Source of the DNA: Linanthus parryae
Taxonomy: Eukaryota; Streptophyta; Magnoliopsida; Ericales; Polemoniaceae
DNA length: 64,000 nt
Direction of reading: 5' to 3'
Assembly (NCBI GenBank): GCA_023055425.1
Contig: JALGPY010000002.1
Coordinates: 141,853,927-141,917,926 of the forward strand
The notes below the pieces were generated by a model. That model did not search any database. It saw nothing but the letters and a program-made list of their open reading frames with translations, and was not told the DNA's origin. Of the stretch, positions 48,889-60,220 are shown in pieces. Each line of letters starts with the position of its first letter. Position 1 is the first letter of the stretch. A program made the translations under genes and the position numbers.

Positions 48889-50319
48889 TGTTGGAATAGA
48901 TGCCCTAGAGGCAATCTAGTTTAGTATGAATTTGTATTTGGCTAGAAAATTCATTTATTATTTATTGGATATTTAATATAATGAAGTCCTTAGATTTACA
49001 ATCGTGTTGTTTATCTTAAATATCCCTAGTCAAGTATAATGATTAATGGGACAATCATTTATAGACTAGTATGGGGTTGGATTGATATGGAGATATCACG
49101 ATCCAACACATAGGTGTGCATTACGGAATGTTGCACTGGATTGACCCATCACCGAGAAGGCTACATACACGTTATGTTGAGTCACAAGTGCTTCTCGGGT
49201 ACAATGGTATTGTCATCCTTAGACTTGAAGTCACTAGATATTCTAGTTGTGGATCATTGTGATCTTGGTAGCGTTAAACGCTACACCGTAACTGGGTAGT
49301 TATAAAGGCGTGTACTGGATACAATGAGAAGCAAGCTTAGAGATCGTAGTGGACGTAGAGAGGATTTGCCCCTCCCACATAACGGGAGCAAATATCCTAG
49401 GCCACTCGAAGGATAGTGCTTATAGAAAGTCTGGCCAGACTCAAATAAATCAATATATGGGATATTGATGTTATTTGTACGAATAAGGCTATTCCATGGA
49501 TCGAGAAACTAGGGATTGGATATACGAGTGTGACTTGTATGTCTCGTGTCCAATCCGGATATGGAGGCAAAGGGATGAGACAATTACTAGTACAAGGTTG
49601 TCTAGATGACTATTCTATTAGTTGGCTAGAATGGATGTTTTGCTAGAAACCGCTCCATGTTAGCAAATAGTTGCTACCAACTAGATAGAACCTATGGGGT
49701 CACACGCTAAATAGAGTTGTACTAGATTTGGGAATTAATTAATTGGATTAATTAATTAGAAGGATCACTTTGCAAACCCTTGCAAACTTAGTAGGGACTA
49801 ATTTGCAAGGAAGGGACTAAATTGAATTCTAGTAGGACTAGAATAAGTCCTTTAGGTAGTTAACAAGGAGTTGTTGGACTATATAAAGGACCCTCCTTCC
49901 TTCCTTCCTCATAACTTATGCTCTAGAGAGAACATAACAAGAGTGGGAGAGAACAAAGGAGAGAGAGCAAGCAACAAAGGAGGCCGACGCCCCCCTTGCG
50001 GCCGCCCTCGTCCCCGTCGGCCAAAAAGAGGGCCGAGCCCCTTCTTTTTGTCTCGTTTTGCGTGATTCCTTTACCCTCCTCTCATTCCGGGCTAGCACCA
50101 AGGAGATTGGAGATCTAGGATCAACTCTAGGCGTGGATCAACTATAGAGAACGTGACACTATTCGCGTTTGAAGTCATCAAGGAGAACCCAAAGGTGTGT
50201 TTATGATTTCTTACCTTCACTATCGTTATGCATCTAGACTTGTGATCCTTGGAGGGTTTTGCATGGTTGTTTGTTTGATTATGCTTCCGTTTGCGCGATC
50301 CATGAATCAAAACCCTACA
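48889..50319 (+). repeat. 5' LTR of element B
   Basis: 1431 bp from TGTTGGAATAG to AACCCTACA. A TATA box CTATATAAAG lies at 49879-49888 with a 'GGAGTTGTTGG' phrase just before it, shared by element C. Confidence 0.96.
49879..49888 (+). promoter_or_regulatory. TATA box in the 5' LTR of B
   Basis: CTATATAAAG is conserved in the 3' LTR (about 56947) and in C (TATATAAAG about 59788), but changed to CTATATGAAG in the older fragment at 15360. It is followed by a C/T-rich stretch suitable for transcription start. Confidence 0.6.
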
Positions 50320-51991
50320 GTGGTATCAGAGCCACAGGTCATAGAGCATAAACGTAGTTTATGTGTTATATTCTTGTTGTTTTACACCTTAATTTGTTGT
50401 TTATCGCGTAAAACAAGAAAAATCAAGCATGGGATGCAATTTGTCAATAATTAATCATAACAAGACCCAATTTTTGCATTGGATGCATGAATTGGTGAGT
50501 TTGAGAAATTTTAGGATCTTAGATCTAGGGTTTGGGCATCCTTGGGGAAGAAGGAGTTCTCCCAAAAACAAGGAAACAACCAAACTTGGGCTCCAAGCAA
50601 GGAGGTCGTTTTGGAAACAACCTCCATAAGGAGGTTCGGCCCCCCTAGGGGACCGCCCCCTTGCTTGCCGCCCAAGATTGGCGCCCTAAGGGGCCGGGCG
50701 GCCCTAACCCGCGGGCCTAGCTTGCGGGTTTTGGGCCGGGCCGGCCCTAGGGCCTTATGGTTCACTTTGTTTGGGCCCGGGCAATTGGATTGTTGGGCCC
50801 ATGGACCGTTTTAACCCTAGAAATCCTAAAATCAATTAAAATTGACCAAGCGCGTTAAAATTGGATTTTAACTGTTTATGTGCAAATCGCATGGTGATTG
50901 GATATGGCCTTAGGATGTGGTTTGATGTGGATGTTTAATTTTGTGGTTTGGTTTTACGGCCTGCGAGCTGATCAATTAATTGTAATAATTAATTAGGGTT
51001 TTATGGCCTGCGTGCCATTTTTTTCTCAACTTGTGAGATTTATTTTATTTAGTATAGATATTAGCTAGTGCTAGATAAAGTAGATTGTTAGCCAAGATTG
51101 GAGAAAAGAAGCCCAAAGCCAAAGGAGCCACAAAAGCATGGAGCATGGAGCATACCACATGACTATGAAGAATGGACCAAAAGATCAAGACGCATGGAGA
51201 TGTGTTTGCTTAGGGTTCATAGATAATTCCATTGGCTTGGAATTATCTTAGTCTAGAAAAGGCCATATCCACATCACGTTTAATTTCTATTTTGTGGTTG
51301 TTTATTTATTGTCTTATTATTTGTGTGGTTGGTGTATGGATGATGCATGCAATTAGGATAATAAGATAATTACACAACCCGGATCTATTATTTAGAGTTG
51401 TGCCCAAACTCAAATAGATAGATTAGTTGATATTGATCAACAAAAATAATTGAATTTAAAATCCCTCAAATTTCAAATATTGTGTTCTTGCCTTCTCGTT
51501 ATTTAAACACTCATTACCATCATTATTTATCAAGTTCGTGCGTGCCAAAGCATGGCGACTTGGTTCATAATGATGGAATGCGATGGCACGTAACAATGTG
51601 CAATTGTTTAGATAAGAGGTTGAACACAACTAGGCTATTAATTTGATTAACAAACCTAGAGGCAAACAATTGGGATTATCCATAAGGATGGATAAATAAG
51701 GAGTTATTTGCCCGATTGAACCAAGAGTTGCATATGGGATGCAATTGGAAATTGTTCCTACCTAGAAGTAGTCAAATTATGGGTGACTTGCCAAAGCAAG
51801 CTCATAAGGAGATGAAAAGATGGATCTTGGCCCACTAGAAAATATAATGATATTTTCCGCATTAATATCTTGAGGGTTATTAATCCGTAGAAAAATAGTG
51901 GGAGCTATATTTAATAAACTAGCCATTATTAAATATAGTCAAAAATTCACAAATACTAAAACTTGCGTATTTTCCTTTTGTAGAATACCAA
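50320..51991 (+). other. primer site and 1.67-kb leader of element B
   Basis: TGGTATCAGAGCCAC at 50321-50335 is the tRNA-Met primer site. The leader has many short frames but no conserved coding region. Its phrases recur in C (60221-61831) and in the truncated copy (15796-16684), so it is a family feature; packaging signals are expected here by analogy with BARE-1. Confidence 0.85.
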
Positions 51992-52924
51992 ATGACAAAC
52001 AACTCATCGAGTTCACAACATTCCCTACGATCTGTCCTTGAGAAGGACAAGCTCTCTGGAACCAACTTTCTTGATTGGTACAAAAACTTGAGAATTGTTC
52101 TCAAGCAAGAGAAGAAACTGTACGCAATAGAGGAGCATGTTCCTGAAGGTCCAGAGAACCAGACACCTGTTTCCTTAAAGGCATATCAAAAGCGTGTTGA
52201 TGACGCTAATGATGCGGCCTACCTAATGCTTTGCACCATGACCTCTGAGCTTCAGAAGCAACATGAGAACATGAATGCTGTCGATATGACCGAACATCTA
52301 AAGCAGCTCTTCCAAGAGCAGGCGAGGGTAGAGAGGTATGAGGTCTCAAAGGCACTGTTCAAATGTCATCTGGCAGAAGGGAACCCGGTGGGACCCCATG
52401 TACTCCGAATGATCGGGTACTTGGAGAATCTCGCCCGGCTTGGGTTCCCGGTCGGCCAAGAGTTGGCAACCGATCTCGTGTTGCAATCGTTGCCTGAAAG
52501 TTATGGACAGTTCATTATGAACTATAACATGAACGAGATCGTTAAACCACTACCAGATTTGCTCAACATGTTGAGGACGGCTGAACAGAGCATCAACAAG
52601 GGTAAGGGCAAGGCCATTATGATGGTGCATAAAGGAAAGGGCAAAAAGTTTGCCTCTTCCTCCAAGGGAAAAGGCAAGTTAGTTGCCAAGACCAAGGAAC
52701 AAGCCCTTAAGCCTGTTGGTGGCATTGCCAAGGTCGTGACTAAGGGTGAGTGTCACTACTGCAGTCAACCTGGACACTGGAGGAGGAACTGCCCAAAATA
52801 TCTGGAGGACAAGAGGCTTGGAATAGTGATTCCACCACCACCAGGTATTTTTGTTGTAGATGTCAATTTAACTGTCTCTACGTCAAGGGTATTAGATACT
52901 GGATGTGGATCTCATATTTGTTGA
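51992..52924 (+). CDS. gag and protease N-terminus of element B
   Basis: 310 codons from ATG 51992. Residues about 1-200 are the copia gag capsid region (SGTNFLDWYKNLRIVL near the start). A Lys/Gly-rich stretch is followed by a good zinc knuckle, CHYCSQPGHWRRNC, at 254-267, and the aspartic protease active site DTG at 302-304. A TGA at 52922 ends the frame just after HIC. In element C the same codon is CGT and the frame continues, so the stop is probably a mutation in B. Start context and position match C. Confidence 0.93.
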   Translation: MTNNSSSSQHSLRSVLEKDKLSGTNFLDWYKNLRIVLKQEKKLYAIEEHVPEGPENQTPVSLKAYQKRVDDANDAAYLMLCTMTSELQKQHENMNAVDMTEHLKQLFQEQARVERYEVSKALFKCHLAEGNPVGPHVLRMIGYLENLARLGFPVGQELATDLVLQSLPESYGQFIMNYNMNEIVKPLPDLLNMLRTAEQSINKGKGKAIMMVHKGKGKKFASSSKGKGKLVAKTKEQALKPVGGIAKVVTKGECHYCSQPGHWRRNCPKYLEDKRLGIVIPPPPGIFVVDVNLTVSTSRVLDTGCGSHIC

Positions 52925-52927
52925 AAT

Positions 52928-55900
52928 ATGCAGGATCTAAAGAGAAGTAAAAGATTGGCTAAAGGGGAGATAGATCTGCGCGTTGGGAATGGAGCAAAGG
53001 TTGCTGCGTTGGCCATAGGCGTGTGCGAGCTATCTCTGCCTTCAGGATTAGTTTTAGAATTAAATAATTGCTATTTTGTGCCTGCTATGAGCAGAAACAT
53101 TATTTCTATTTCTTGTTTGGACAAGGAAGGTTTTATTATTTCAATAAAGAACAATTGTTGTTCCTTTTATTTGAATAATATTCACTATTTTAGTGCGCAA
53201 TTATTTAATGGACTTTATGTCCTTGATCTAAGCAATCCTGTCTACAACATTAATACCAAGCGGATTAAAATAAATGATTTAAATCCTGCTTATTTATGGC
53301 ATTGTCGTTTAGGCCACATAAATGAGAAACGTGTATCTAGACTCCATAAGGATGGATTACTAGACTCATTTGATTTTGAATCATATGAGACATGTGAGGC
53401 TTGTTTATTGGGAAAAATGACAAAGTCCCCTTTCATTAAGAAAGGTGAGAGGACTAGTGAGCAATTGGCGCTCATACATACCGATGTGTGTGGGCCATTT
53501 GCCACGCCAGCCAGGGGTGGTTACGTCTACTTCATTACATTTACTGATGATTACAGTAGATATGGATTTGTGTACCTTATGAGGGCAAAATCCGAATCCT
53601 TTGAAGTGTTCAAAGAATTCAAGAATGAAGTAGAGAAGCAACTTGGCAAAAGTATCAAGGCTCTACGATCGGATCGTGGAGGAGAATACTTGAGCCAGGA
53701 GTTTGACGACTATCTTAGAGAGTGTGGGATCGTGTCCCAACTCACTCCACCCGGAACGCCACAATGGAATGGCGTGTCCGAGAGGAGGAATCGAACCCTA
53801 TTGGATATGGTTCGGTCTATGATGTGTCAAACCGATCTTCCATTATCATTTTGGGGCTACGCTCTATTAAGTGCAGCTTTCACCATTAACCGTGTTCCAT
53901 CTAAATCAGTCATGAAGACACCATATGAGATGTGGAGTGGGAGGCGTCCCACACTGTCGTTCATGAGGATTTGGGGCTGCGATGTCTATGTAAAACGTTT
54001 ACAATCAGACAAGCTAGGGCCTAAATCGGATAAGTGTAAATTTGTGGGGTACCCTATGGAAACTAAGGGATACTACTTCTACAATCCAACCGAGAACAAA
54101 GTGTTTGTTGCTCGGACCGGCGTGTTTCTAGAAAGAGAGTTTGTCTCTAAAGAAGCAAGTGGGAGGAATGTAGAACTTGAAGAAGTTCAAGAACCACAAA
54201 TCACTGAACCGATTATGGAACATAAACAGGAATCACAAGCAGTTGTGGATCCACCTGTTCAGGTAACACAAGAGCTTCGTAGATCTAGTAGAGTGCGCCA
54301 GGAACCCGAGAGGTACGGACTTCTCGTAACTGATTCCGGTGACACGATGCTCATAGATGATGAGCCTACTACCTATGAGGAGGCCATGAATGGCCCAGAC
54401 TCACAGAAGTGGCTTGAGGCCATGAGATCCGAGATGGAATCCATGTATACCAACAAAGTATGGACTTTGGTAGAACCACCCGATGGGGCGCGACCCGTAG
54501 GGTGCAAGTGGGTCTTCAAGAAGAAGATCGACATGGATGGTAATGTGATTACCTATAAGGGCCGATTGGTGGCTAAAGGATTCAGACAGATTCATGGTAT
54601 TGACTATGATGAAACCTTTTCACCAGTCGCTATGACCAAATCCATCCGAATCCTACTTGCAATTGCAGCATACTACGACTATGAGATTTGGCAGATGGAT
54701 GTCAAAACAGCATTCCTTTATGGGAATCTCCTCGAGGACGTGTATATGATACAGCCGGAGGGTTTTGAGGATCCAAAGCAAGCCAACAAAGTCTGTAAAC
54801 TGCAACGATCCATTTATGGATTGAAGCAAGCTTCTAGGAGTTGGAATCGACGTTTTGATGAAGTGGTCAAAGAGTTTGGCTTCATCAGAAACGAAGATGA
54901 GTCTTGTGTCTACAAGAAGGTTAGTGGGAGCTCTGTAGCTTTTCTGGTCTTGTATGTGGATGACATACTACTCATTGGAAACGACATTCCCATGCTGCAA
55001 TCTGTGAAAGATTGGCTAGGAAAGTGTTTCTCAATGAAGGACTTAGGGGAAGCAGCCTATATACTCGGTATAAAGATCTATAGAGATAGATCTAAGAGGT
55101 TGCTAGGCCTAAGTCAAAGTACATATATTGACAAGGTGTTGAAACGGTTCAACACGCAAGATTCCAAGAAGGGATTCTTGCCCATGTCACATGGAATCAC
55201 TCTTTCGAAGAGTGGTTGTCCTTCCAATGAGATTGAGAAGGAACGCATGAGTAGGATTCCCTATGCCTCGGCCATAGGATCTATCATGTACGCCATGTTA
55301 TGTACTAGACCAGATGTGTCATATGCCTTGAGTATGACAAGCAGATACCAATCCAATCCGGGTGAGAGTCACTGGATTGCTGTCAAGAACATCCTAAAGT
55401 ACTTGAGAAGAACTAAGGATGCTTTCTTGATGTTTGGCGGAGAGGAAGAGTTGCGTGTAAGGGGTTACACTGATGCAAGCTTTCAAACCGATAGAGATGA
55501 CTTTAGATTACATTCGGGATATGTGTTTTGCCTGAATGGAGCAGCGGTGAGCTGGAAGAGTTCCAAGCAAGAGACGGTGGCTGATTCTACAACAGAGGCT
55601 GAGTACATTGCTGCAAATGGCGTAGCAAAGGAGGCTGTTTGGATCAGAAAGTTTGTTTCTGAACTTGGTGTGGTCCCTAGCATTGCGGATCCAGTGGAGT
55701 TGTTCTGTGACAACACTGGGGCGATCGCGCAATCAAAGGAACCCAGATCGCACCAGAAGTCCAAGCATGTGCTCAGGAAGTTTCATCTGATTCGAGATAT
55801 TATCGATAGAGGAGACGTTCGGATATGCAAGATTCCTACAGATGATAATCTGTCAGACCCGCTTACGAAGCCTCTCACGCAGTGGAAGCATGAAGGGCAC

Positions 55901-55942
55901 ACTAGGAGTATGGGCATACGAGATGCGCCAGATTGGCTCTAG
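52928..55942 (+). CDS. copia pol of element B: integrase, RT, RNase H
   Basis: 1004 codons in the same frame as gag, starting one codon after the TGA. The rest of protease is followed by the pre-integrase zinc region (HCRLGHIN, CEACLLGK) and integrase catalytic D186, D249 and E285 (D,D-35-E spacing). RT follows with MDVKTAFLYGNL and YVDDILL at 676-682, and RNase H with YTDASF around 847-852 and STTEAEYIAA. It ends KPLTQWKHEGHTRSMGIRDA. All catalytic residues are present. Apart from the upstream stop the frame is intact. Confidence 0.95.
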   Translation: MQDLKRSKRLAKGEIDLRVGNGAKVAALAIGVCELSLPSGLVLELNNCYFVPAMSRNIISISCLDKEGFIISIKNNCCSFYLNNIHYFSAQLFNGLYVLDLSNPVYNINTKRIKINDLNPAYLWHCRLGHINEKRVSRLHKDGLLDSFDFESYETCEACLLGKMTKSPFIKKGERTSEQLALIHTDVCGPFATPARGGYVYFITFTDDYSRYGFVYLMRAKSESFEVFKEFKNEVEKQLGKSIKALRSDRGGEYLSQEFDDYLRECGIVSQLTPPGTPQWNGVSERRNRTLLDMVRSMMCQTDLPLSFWGYALLSAAFTINRVPSKSVMKTPYEMWSGRRPTLSFMRIWGCDVYVKRLQSDKLGPKSDKCKFVGYPMETKGYYFYNPTENKVFVARTGVFLEREFVSKEASGRNVELEEVQEPQITEPIMEHKQESQAVVDPPVQVTQELRRSSRVRQEPERYGLLVTDSGDTMLIDDEPTTYEEAMNGPDSQKWLEAMRSEMESMYTNKVWTLVEPPDGARPVGCKWVFKKKIDMDGNVITYKGRLVAKGFRQIHGIDYDETFSPVAMTKSIRILLAIAAYYDYEIWQMDVKTAFLYGNLLEDVYMIQPEGFEDPKQANKVCKLQRSIYGLKQASRSWNRRFDEVVKEFGFIRNEDESCVYKKVSGSSVAFLVLYVDDILLIGNDIPMLQSVKDWLGKCFSMKDLGEAAYILGIKIYRDRSKRLLGLSQSTYIDKVLKRFNTQDSKKGFLPMSHGITLSKSGCPSNEIEKERMSRIPYASAIGSIMYAMLCTRPDVSYALSMTSRYQSNPGESHWIAVKNILKYLRRTKDAFLMFGGEEELRVRGYTDASFQTDRDDFRLHSGYVFCLNGAAVSWKSSKQETVADSTTEAEYIAANGVAKEAVWIRKFVSELGVVPSIADPVELFCDNTGAIAQSKEPRSHQKSKHVLRKFHLIRDIIDRGDVRICKIPTDDNLSDPLTKPLTQWKHEGHTRSMGIRDAPDWL

Positions 55943-55956
55943 TGCAAGTGGGAGAC
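55943..55956 (+). other. polypurine tract of element B
   Basis: GCAAGTGGGAGAC directly precedes the 3' LTR. AGTGGGAGA is a usual copia polypurine tract, and the same motif precedes the LTR in element A. Confidence 0.8.
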
Positions 55957-57387
55957 TGTTGGAATAGATGCCCTAGAGGCAATCTAGTTTAGTATGAATT
56001 TGTATTTGGCTAGAAAATTCATTTATTATTTATTGGATATTTAATATAATGAAGTCCTTAGATTTACAATCGTGTTGTTTATCTTAAATATCCCTAGTCA
56101 AGTATAATGATTAATGGGACAATCATTTATAGACTAGTATGGGGTTGGATTGATATGGAGATATCACGATCCAACACATAGGTGTGCATTACGGAATGTT
56201 GCACTGGATTGACCCATCACCGAGAAGGCTACATACACGTTATGTTGAGTCACAAGTGCTTCTCGGGTACAATGGTATTGTCATCCTTAGACTTGAAGTC
56301 ACTAGATATTCTAGTTGTGGATCATTGTGATCTTGGTAGCGTTAAACGCTACACCGTAACTGGGTAGTTATAAAGGCGTGTACTGGATACAATGAGAAGC
56401 AAGCTTAGAGATCGTAGTGGACGTAGAGAGGATTTGCCCCTCCCACATAACGGGAGCAAATATCCTAGGCCACTCGAAGGATAGTGCTTATAGAAAGTCT
56501 GGCCAGACTCAAATAAATCAATATATGGGATATTGATGTTATTTGTACGAATAAGGCTATTCCATGGATCGAGAAACTAGGGATTGGATATACGAGTGTG
56601 ACTTGTATGTCTCGTGTCCAATCCGGATATGGAGGCAAAGGGATGAGACAATTACTTGTACAAGGTTGTCTAGATGACTATTCTATTAGTTGGCTAGAAT
56701 GGATGTTTTGCTAGAAACCGCTCCATGTTAGCAAAGAGTTGCTACCAACTAGATAGAACCTATGGGGTCACACGCTAAATAGAGTTGTACTAGATTTGGG
56801 AATTAATTAATTGGATTAATTAATTAGAAGGATCACTTTGCAAACCCTTGCAAACTTAGTAGGGACTAATTTGCAAGGAAGGGACTAAATTGAATTCTAG
56901 TAGGACTAGAATAAGTCCTTTAGGTAGTTAACAAGGAGTTGTTGGACTATATAAAGGACCCTCCTTCCTTCCTTCCTCATAACTTATGCTCTAGAGAGAA
57001 CATAACAAGAGTGGGAGAGAACAAAGGAGAGAGAGCAAGCAACAAAGGAGGCCGACGCCCCCCTTGCCGCCGCTCTCGTCCCCGTCGGCCAAAAAGAGGG
57101 CCGAGCCCCTTCTTTTTGTCTCGTTTTGCGTGATTCCTTCACCTTCCTCTCATTCCGGGCTAGCACCAAGGAGATTGGAGATCTAGGATCAACTCTAGGC
57201 GTGGATCAACTATAGAGAACGTGACACTATTCGCGTTTGAAGTCATCAAGGAGAACCCAAAGGTGTGTTTATGATTTCTTACCTTCACTATCGTTATGCA
57301 TCTAGACTTGTGATCCTTGGAGGGTTTTGCATGGTTGTTTGTTTGATTATGCTTCCGTTTGCGCGATCCCTGAATCAAAACCCTACA
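55957..57387 (+). repeat. 3' LTR of element B
   Basis: 1431 bp, same length as the 5' LTR. Differences seen lie near 56656, 56736, 57067, 57072, 57140, 57144 and 57370. Confidence 0.96.
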
Positions 57388-58203
57388 GTTGTGGCTGCTG
57401 CAACTTTCTCACCGTCGTCGTTTTCAAGAAACAGAGAGTGAGAGAGAAAGATAACTGGGCAGAGAGTTGAGAAGGCAGTGGGTTCTCGTCGATGTCTCCG
57501 TGGTGGTTTTCGACGGTAGTGGTGGTGGTAGTGGCCTGGGGCCGCTTCCACTTGTTGTTGCTGCCACTTGTTGTTGCTGTCGATTTCTGAGAACAGACAG
57601 ACAGGGAGGGATAGAGAGAGCTGGACAGAGAGTAGAGGAGTGCTGGGTTTACTTTCCATAGAGTTGAAATTGGTGGTGATGTTGAAGGTGACGATTGTGA
57701 TGAGGGAGATGGTGGTTGTGAGGGCGGTTGTGGTGTGTGAGGGAGGTGGAGGGTGGCTTTTATAGCTAGGGTTACTTGGGGACCAAGAAAAAAGTTGGTG
57801 AGGTGGAGGCGGTGAGAACCCTCCCGAAGGAGTTGAGGGCGGTGATGAGTTTGCCGTGAAGGAAGCGTAGGGAAGAAGGAGATGAACCTCCTGGAAACAA
57901 AACAATTCAAATAAACTAATATTTGTTGGCAATAATTGGGTTTAGGTGGAGTACTATTTGATTGGGTGATTGGGTGTGGCAATTGCACGAGGCATCGCGG
58001 TGGCCGGACACGCATTAAAACTAATTTTTACTAAAATTTACGAAACGTTCACGTTCTAACTCGCGGGTGCTAATCTATTATTTTTTTCTAAAATCTTTCA
58101 CAAATAAGACTTAATAATTTACCCAAATATTATTTTGTAAATAAAATCTTTATTAGGCTTCTAAATGACTGTTTTACCCCTACTAATTAAACGGGGTATT
58201 ACG

Positions 58204-58785
58204 GCCTGATCTTTTTAAGTCGGTATTGATCATTGACCATACCTTTAAGCCAAAACACATAGCCAGTGATTGATCTCCTGCTATGAATATCCCCTGCATA
58301 GTCCGAATCCGAGAAACCAACTACCAAGATATCTTCATTAGTCCCATAATATAGGACAATGTCTGATGTACCCCTAAGGTACCTGATATGCGCTTCACCT
58401 CCTTCCATTGATCCTTACTCGGTTGAGCCATAAAACGGCTTACCAAACCAACAGCAAATGCTATGTACGGTCGAGTACAGACCATAGCATACATGAGGCT
58501 TCCAATTGTGCTAGCATATGGAACCTTGGACATGTACTCCTTCTCCTCCTCAGTCTGAACAGTGTACATTCCTAAATTGATGTTAGTTTCCATAGGAGTA
58601 TCTATAGCTTTATCTGATAACATCCTGAATCTCCCGAAGACCTTCTTGATGTATCCCTGCTGTGATAGGAAAAGCTTCTTCTTGTTCCTCTTTCTATAGA
58701 TCTCAACTCCTAGAATATTCTGACCACCCCCCCCCCCCCCACATCATCGAATTTCGTGCTAAGAGACCTCTTTAACTCTCATATG
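58204..58785 (-). pseudogene. copia element H, RT to RNase H part
   Basis: The minus frame reads ELKRSLSTKFDD, a Gly run from the C-tract, QNILGVEIYRKRNKKKL, then IDTPMETNINLGMYT, YASTIGSLMYAMVCTRP and the RNase H segment VGFSDSDYAGD with RRSITGYVFWLKG. A frame change occurs near 58345-58400, and about 50 residues of RNase H (the KSSKQ...TEAEY region) are deleted. It is cut on the right by element C and on the left by gypsy D, and continues at 38165. Confidence 0.85.
58727..58740. repeat. run of 14 C
   Basis: A homopolymer inside H's RT coding. It replaces the usual MKDLG-type residues with glycines on the minus strand. It may be a local expansion or a sequencing error. Confidence 0.9.
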
Positions 58786-60220
58786 TGTTGGAATAGATGC
58801 CCTAGAGGCAATCGTAGATTTAGTATGAACAATGTTTTGGCTAGAATATTCATTTTATTATTTATGGCGATATTTAATATAATGAAGTCCTTAGATAAAT
58901 TGTGTTATTTATCTTAAATGTCCCTAGTCCATTATATTGATTAATAGGACAATCAAATATAGACTAGTATGTGGGTAGATTGATATGGAGATATCAGGTC
59001 TAACACATGGGTATGCATTAGGAGTAATGGCATACTGGATTGACCCACGACGAAAAGGATACATTAGATTATGTGAAGTCACAATCGCTTTTCGTAGTGC
59101 TAATATTATTGCAATCCTTAGACTTGAAGTCACTAGATACTCTAGTTGTGAAATATTGCGCTTTGATGTTATCAAACGTTACACCGTAACTGGGTAATCA
59201 TAAAGGTGGCTATCAGGCGTGATAGGAAGCAAGCTTAGAGATCGTAGTGATGTAGATAGGATTTGTCCCTCCCACATAATGGGAGTAAATATCCACGGCC
59301 ACTCGAGGGATGAGGCTTATTGAATGTCTGGCCAGACTCAGATAAATTAATATGGAGATATTAATGTTATCTGCAAGCATAAGCATATTCCCAGGATCGA
59401 GGAACTATGGATTGGATATACGAGTGTGACTATTTATGTCTCGTGTCCAATCCGGATATGGAGACAAAGGGATAATGCAATATGACATATTGGGCACAAA
59501 GGTTTGTCGGGATCACTGACTATTTCTATTGGTTGGGTTGCATGGATGTGTTGCTAGACACCGCTCCATGTTAGTAATAGTTACTACCAACTATATAGAA
59601 ACCTATGGGGTCACACGTCAAATAGAGTAGAGCTAGATTTGGGATTAATTAATATGGATTAATTAATAGAAGGATCATTGTGCAACACCTTGCAAACTTA
59701 GTAGGACTAATTTGCAAGGAAGGGAATAGTTCTAGTCCTACTAGAACAAGAAAACTCTTTTATGGAAACAACAAGGAGTTGTTGGAGTATATAAAGGAGG
59801 CTCTAGCTTCCTTCCACATATGAGTTATTAGTCATAACACACAAAGAGTGGGAGAGAGCAAAAGAGAGAGCAAGACAAGAGCTAGGGCCGAAACCCTAGC
59901 CCCGTCCGCCCCCTTACCCGACGGCAAGAAGGGAGGCCGCCCCTCCTTCGTTGCCTTGTTGCTTGGTTGCTTTGATCTTCATCCCTCTTCCTCCAAAGTT
60001 CAAGCTAGCACTTGATTGAAGGAAGAATCTAGATCTCACCTCTAGACGTGGATCAACCGTAGAGACGAGGACATCATTCTTCGTGTGATCTCACAAATCA
60101 AAAGGTACACATCTTCTATGTCCTTAATCATGTTATGATGTCTCTTCCTGTGATCCTTGGTGGGCTTTGAGTAGGATTAATTTTGTTATTCCGCTGCGTT
60201 ACCTACATCAAAACCCAACA
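58786..60220 (+). repeat. 5' LTR of element C
   Basis: 1435 bp from TGTTGGAATAG to AACCCAACA. TATA box TATATAAAG near 59788. Several blocks are conserved with B, others replaced. Confidence 0.92.

Larger units (their letters stand above)
48889..57387 (+). mobile_element. Angela/BARE-like copia element B, near-intact
   Basis: 8499 bp with 1431-bp LTRs, 5-bp target duplication GTTGT (48884-48888 and 57388-57392), tRNA-Met primer site, 1.67-kb leader and a gag-pol frame with one in-frame stop. I counted seven differences between the LTRs, so insertion is recent. It sits in the 5' LTR of D. Long leader and LTRs fit the Angela/BARE lineage. Confidence 0.96.
38166..58203 (-). mobile_element. Ty3/gypsy element D (Tekay/Del-like), with B inside
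   Basis: Two 3.0-3.1-kb LTRs (38166-41268 and 46660-58203, the latter split by B), with target duplication GCCTG at 38161-38165 and 58204-58208. The internal minus-strand order is gag, protease, RT, RNase H, integrase, chromodomain-like end. Subtracting B, the element is about 11.5 kb. Stops and frameshifts in gag and pol make it inactive. It is a close relative of E but opposite in orientation. Confidence 0.92.
46660..58203 (-). repeat. 5' LTR of gypsy element D, split by B
   Basis: The two parts are 46660-48888 and 57388-58203. Removing B and one GTTGT gives about 3040 bp, against 3103 bp for the other LTR. Much of the difference is a shorter ATT tract (about 47783-47808). The + strand end reads CGGGGTATTACG, so the canonical TG start on minus has become CG. 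Confidence 0.88.

Noticed and set aside
49871..50101. Frames shared at 49871-50101 and 56939-57169
   Set aside because: Identical positions in the two LTRs of B, just after the TATA box; no domain and no conservation in C.
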